Of a DNA stretch of 64,000 nucleotides, positions 61,794 to 64,000 are shown in pieces. Under the pieces are notes generated by a model. The model was not told where the DNA came from and ran no database searches. It worked only from the letters and a program-made list of their open reading frames with translations. Position 1 is the first letter of the stretch, and each line of letters starts with the position of its first letter. The position numbers and the translations under genes are program-made. The DNA is from Siphonobacter sp. BAB-5405 (lineage in GTDB: Bacteria > Bacteroidota > Bacteroidia > Cytophagales > Spirosomataceae). The stretch is taken from positions 124,001 through 188,000 of the forward strand of contig NZ_NJAG01000007.1 in assembly GCF_002872335.1 (NCBI RefSeq). Direction: 5' to 3'.

Positions 61794-63880
61794 TATTGCG
61801 ATACTTCTACGTAGATTAAAGCCTTGTCAGGAATGACCAGACCTTCAAATGGGGTGATTTTTACGATTGAGGCCGTAGGAGCGTTTTGGAATTCCTCCGG
61901 AGTAAACGTTCGCTTATAGGCAGGCACTTCCCCTCCATTGATAAACATGGTAAACGTCAGGGGCATATTCCATCCGGAGACGTTGAAGTAGTAGTTGACA
62001 TTTCGAGGAAAGATCATATCCGTGGGCGAATTCAGATACACGTAGTTCCCAGGTTTACCGGCCCAATCCGAAAGGAACCAGGTATTCCCATGGGCGGGCT
62101 TACTGCGATCGCCAGTTTCGATACCGGGACCACCGGCCAGACCCGTTGAGTTGCCTTTTGGCCGGATCAGACGCAGACTAAAGAAACCAGCTGGAGGCGG
62201 AGCCACGGTGTAGTACTGAGGGCCACCACGTACGCAGCTTCCGTACTGATTAGCATACTCCTGCGTATCCAGGCTTTTGGCTTCAGCTTCAGCCTTCGCA
62301 TCAGCTTCTCCGGAATTTTCGCCTCCATACTTACCAGCTGCAATACTGATAGGTGCAGCGTTTCCTACGTAACCCACTTGACAATCATTTTTAACAAAAC
62401 TTGTCATCCGGGAAATTGCCACATTGGGGTACGGAGTAGATCCTTTAACGATGCCAGGAATAGGGACGGCCGCGATATAATCTGGATCCCCTGGCATGTT
62501 AGGCTTGACGATAAAGGGGACGAAGGGCGTATCGTCGTCCGCATAACGCTTCTCCAGTTTTACCGGACGGCCGTTGCCAGTCCGGAGTCCATTGGGATCC
62601 AAAAGGTGTTGAAAGCCTATCCCCCGCCAATATACTGGCCGGGCTTCCTGCTCCGGAGCTACTAGAAGACTTGAGAAGTTATTCTGCTGAGCGGTATAGC
62701 GAAAAGAGAAGGTTCTCGACATGAGTCCAGGCGATGCTTCAATATCCAGAATGCTATCGGTCATTAACTCCAGCGGCTGATGTCCCTTCTCAGTAACCAG
62801 GTACCATTCTTCAGCGAGCAGCAACTCATTCAGGTAACGCAGCTGCTCGGGACCACACGTAGGAAAGTAACCCGTAGATACGGTGAGTTCCCGATCGCCG
62901 GTACGATCAATGAGGTACATTTCAGAAAAATCCAATTGAGCAGCTTGCGGCCGTTCACGGCTGGCCATCGAGCGGGAAACTTTGAGTGACTCACTCCCCT
63001 TACCTACTAAACGCAGGGAATCGAATACGTGGAAGGAGTTGCTAAAGAGTAGGCAGCGTTCCTGAGCCTGGTACCGATGATCAATAACGTACGTGCGGAC
63101 TTCAGAAAACCGCATAAAATCCTGGTTAGCGAGCCATACTTTGTACGATTTAACCTGGCTGGCGTCCTGAATACCCAAGGCGGCCGGTCCTACCGGAGCT
63201 CCCATGATCTGGCAGTACTGTACACCCGCTAGCGAGTCCACCGTGATGGTTTCAGCAGGCTTGTCAAAATAAGTAATTTCAGCCCGCAGGCGTACCTGAG
63301 TGGGTAAGGGCGAGAAATTCATTAGGAAGTATAAATAAACCTCCTGCTTTCCGCTTACCAGCGGCCGGTCGGGCTGCCAAGTCAGGAACGGACGATTGGC
63401 TCCCTGGTACGTCGAAAAGAAGCGTTCACCCCATCCTTGGAAATCTTCCTCCAGCAAACCCGCTTTTATGGCCCATTCCGGGCTGTTTAAGCGACTCATT
63501 TGAAAGAATGGACTCATTATACTTTCTGCAAGAATATAAGGCGTTGTGAGCGAACTAATGATAAAAAGGCCTTTTTGTTCAAATTCTGGTTTTTTGCGTT
63601 CAAGAATGGAGTCAAGCTCGGTGTGGAACGGGAAAAAGGCTCCTTCGTAACTGGCTATTTCTCCCTGTATTACTGGAGGCTTTTCACGGCCTGGCAAGGT
63701 CAGTAGTGTTTGATAGGTACTTGATCCGGTAAAATCCGGAACTCGGATTTCAAGGTGATACTCAAGGCCTGTCCGGTCAGGAACCGTCTCTGGATCTATG
63801 GGTGCTATATTGTGCTCGATACGGTTTCGAGCCAGCTTAAGGGGACGAAAGGAGAGTTCAGATAAAAAGGGATCGATCAT
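61793..63880 (-). CDS. Large phage tail protein with DUF5977-like domain
   Basis: A 695-residue protein. Around residues 490-555 it has a DUF5977-like module (FVKNDCQVGYVGNAAPISI... ANQYGSC), a Cys-paired repeat common in Bacteroidota surface and phage proteins. The rest is beta-rich (EVYLYFLMNFSPLPTQVRLRAEITYF; GNTWFLSDWAGKPGNYVYLNS). It is probably a tail-tip or receptor-binding component. It is coupled to both neighbours by overlapping stop-start codons. Confidence 0.68.
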   Translation of the reverse strand: MIDPFLSELSFRPLKLARNRIEHNIAPIDPETVPDRTGLEYHLEIRVPDFTGSSTYQTLLTLPGREKPPVIQGEIASYEGAFFPFHTELDSILERKKPEFEQKGLFIISSLTTPYILAESIMSPFFQMSRLNSPEWAIKAGLLEEDFQGWGERFFSTYQGANRPFLTWQPDRPLVSGKQEVYLYFLMNFSPLPTQVRLRAEITYFDKPAETITVDSLAGVQYCQIMGAPVGPAALGIQDASQVKSYKVWLANQDFMRFSEVRTYVIDHRYQAQERCLLFSNSFHVFDSLRLVGKGSESLKVSRSMASRERPQAAQLDFSEMYLIDRTGDRELTVSTGYFPTCGPEQLRYLNELLLAEEWYLVTEKGHQPLELMTDSILDIEASPGLMSRTFSFRYTAQQNNFSSLLVAPEQEARPVYWRGIGFQHLLDPNGLRTGNGRPVKLEKRYADDDTPFVPFIVKPNMPGDPDYIAAVPIPGIVKGSTPYPNVAISRMTSFVKNDCQVGYVGNAAPISIAAGKYGGENSGEADAKAEAEAKSLDTQEYANQYGSCVRGGPQYYTVAPPPAGFFSLRLIRPKGNSTGLAGGPGIETGDRSKPAHGNTWFLSDWAGKPGNYVYLNSPTDMIFPRNVNYYFNVSGWNMPLTFTMFINGGEVPAYKRTFTPEEFQNAPTASIVKITPFEGLVIPDKALIYVEVSQ

Positions 63881-64000
63881 AGTCCACCAGGCATTAAAAT
63901 TGAAAAGTTAAATTCCCATCCAATCGCGTCGTCAACCCATAAAGGCCGGATCGGCTCAAATTCGACATCGTAAGTGAATTCAAGTAGTTCATCGTGCTCG
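63877..64000 (-). CDS. Phage protein, C-terminal fragment (continues beyond window)
   Basis: The last 40 codons of a leftward gene (ending EFNFSILMPGGL) reach a TGA at 63879-63877 that overlaps the next ATG as ATGA. The N-terminus is outside the window. No family can be assigned. Confidence 0.65.
   Translation of the reverse strand, partial: EHDELLEFTYDVEFEPIRPLWVDDAIGWEFNFSILMPGGL

Overview
The window comes from a Bacteroidota genome, most likely the Cytophagales (Spirosoma/Siphonobacter-like). I infer this from two tandem Oar-like TonB receptors with a CarboxypepD-reg-like front domain, from promoters of the Bacteroidota form (TTG, about 20 bases, TAnnTTTG), from the LytS/LytTR pair and from a CrtA-like oxygenase. 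I have run no database search.

Layout. 1-37.4 kb is ordinary GC-richer chromosome: two TonB receptors; aldose epimerase; a LytTR regulator with its kinase; a CrtA-like protein; a CPBP protease-DUF2007-CdsA operon; a tRNA-dihydrouridine synthase; an EamA transporter; pyrH-frr; a TetR regulator; a lipid-linked sugar and ArnT-type glycosyltransferase cluster (17.4-24.0 kb); Ppx/GppA; OsmC; a polyprenyl synthase; an esterase; an RsmI-like methylase; a metallo-beta-lactamase-fold hydrolase; PssA; a FabH-type synthase; a CoA-binding protein; a NUMOD4/HNH protein; an IscA-like protein; MetF; and HflX. CdsA and PssA together make phosphatidylserine. Several gene gaps hold dispersed palindromes and self-complementary low-complexity repeats.

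37.5-40.3 kb is a very AT-rich 2.8 kb island. It sits in the 3' end of tRNA-Arg(CCT), is bounded by a 17-bp direct repeat of the tRNA end, and carries no integrase. Its three co-directional genes (DUF4062 protein, membrane-anchored helical protein, protein with an Asn/Gly-rich tail) look like an uncharacterised defence-type operon. This is the best candidate for an undescribed system.

40.4-43.7 kb is a short chromosomal stretch with a PAS protein and a PQQ-type sugar dehydrogenase lipoprotein. From tRNA-Thr(CGT) at 43.8 kb to the right edge lies a prophage that leaves the window. It has an integrase beside the tRNA, a DUF262-HNH protein, an orphan Dam-type methylase, two small early-type genes, and a long leftward structural operon: tail genes, tape measure, S49 protease, scaffold, capsid.

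Three places show reading-frame breaks: the TonB receptor signal peptide, the tape measure gene, and a possible -1 slippage site in the last structural gene. Some may be sequencing errors; the A_AAA_AAG site could be programmed.
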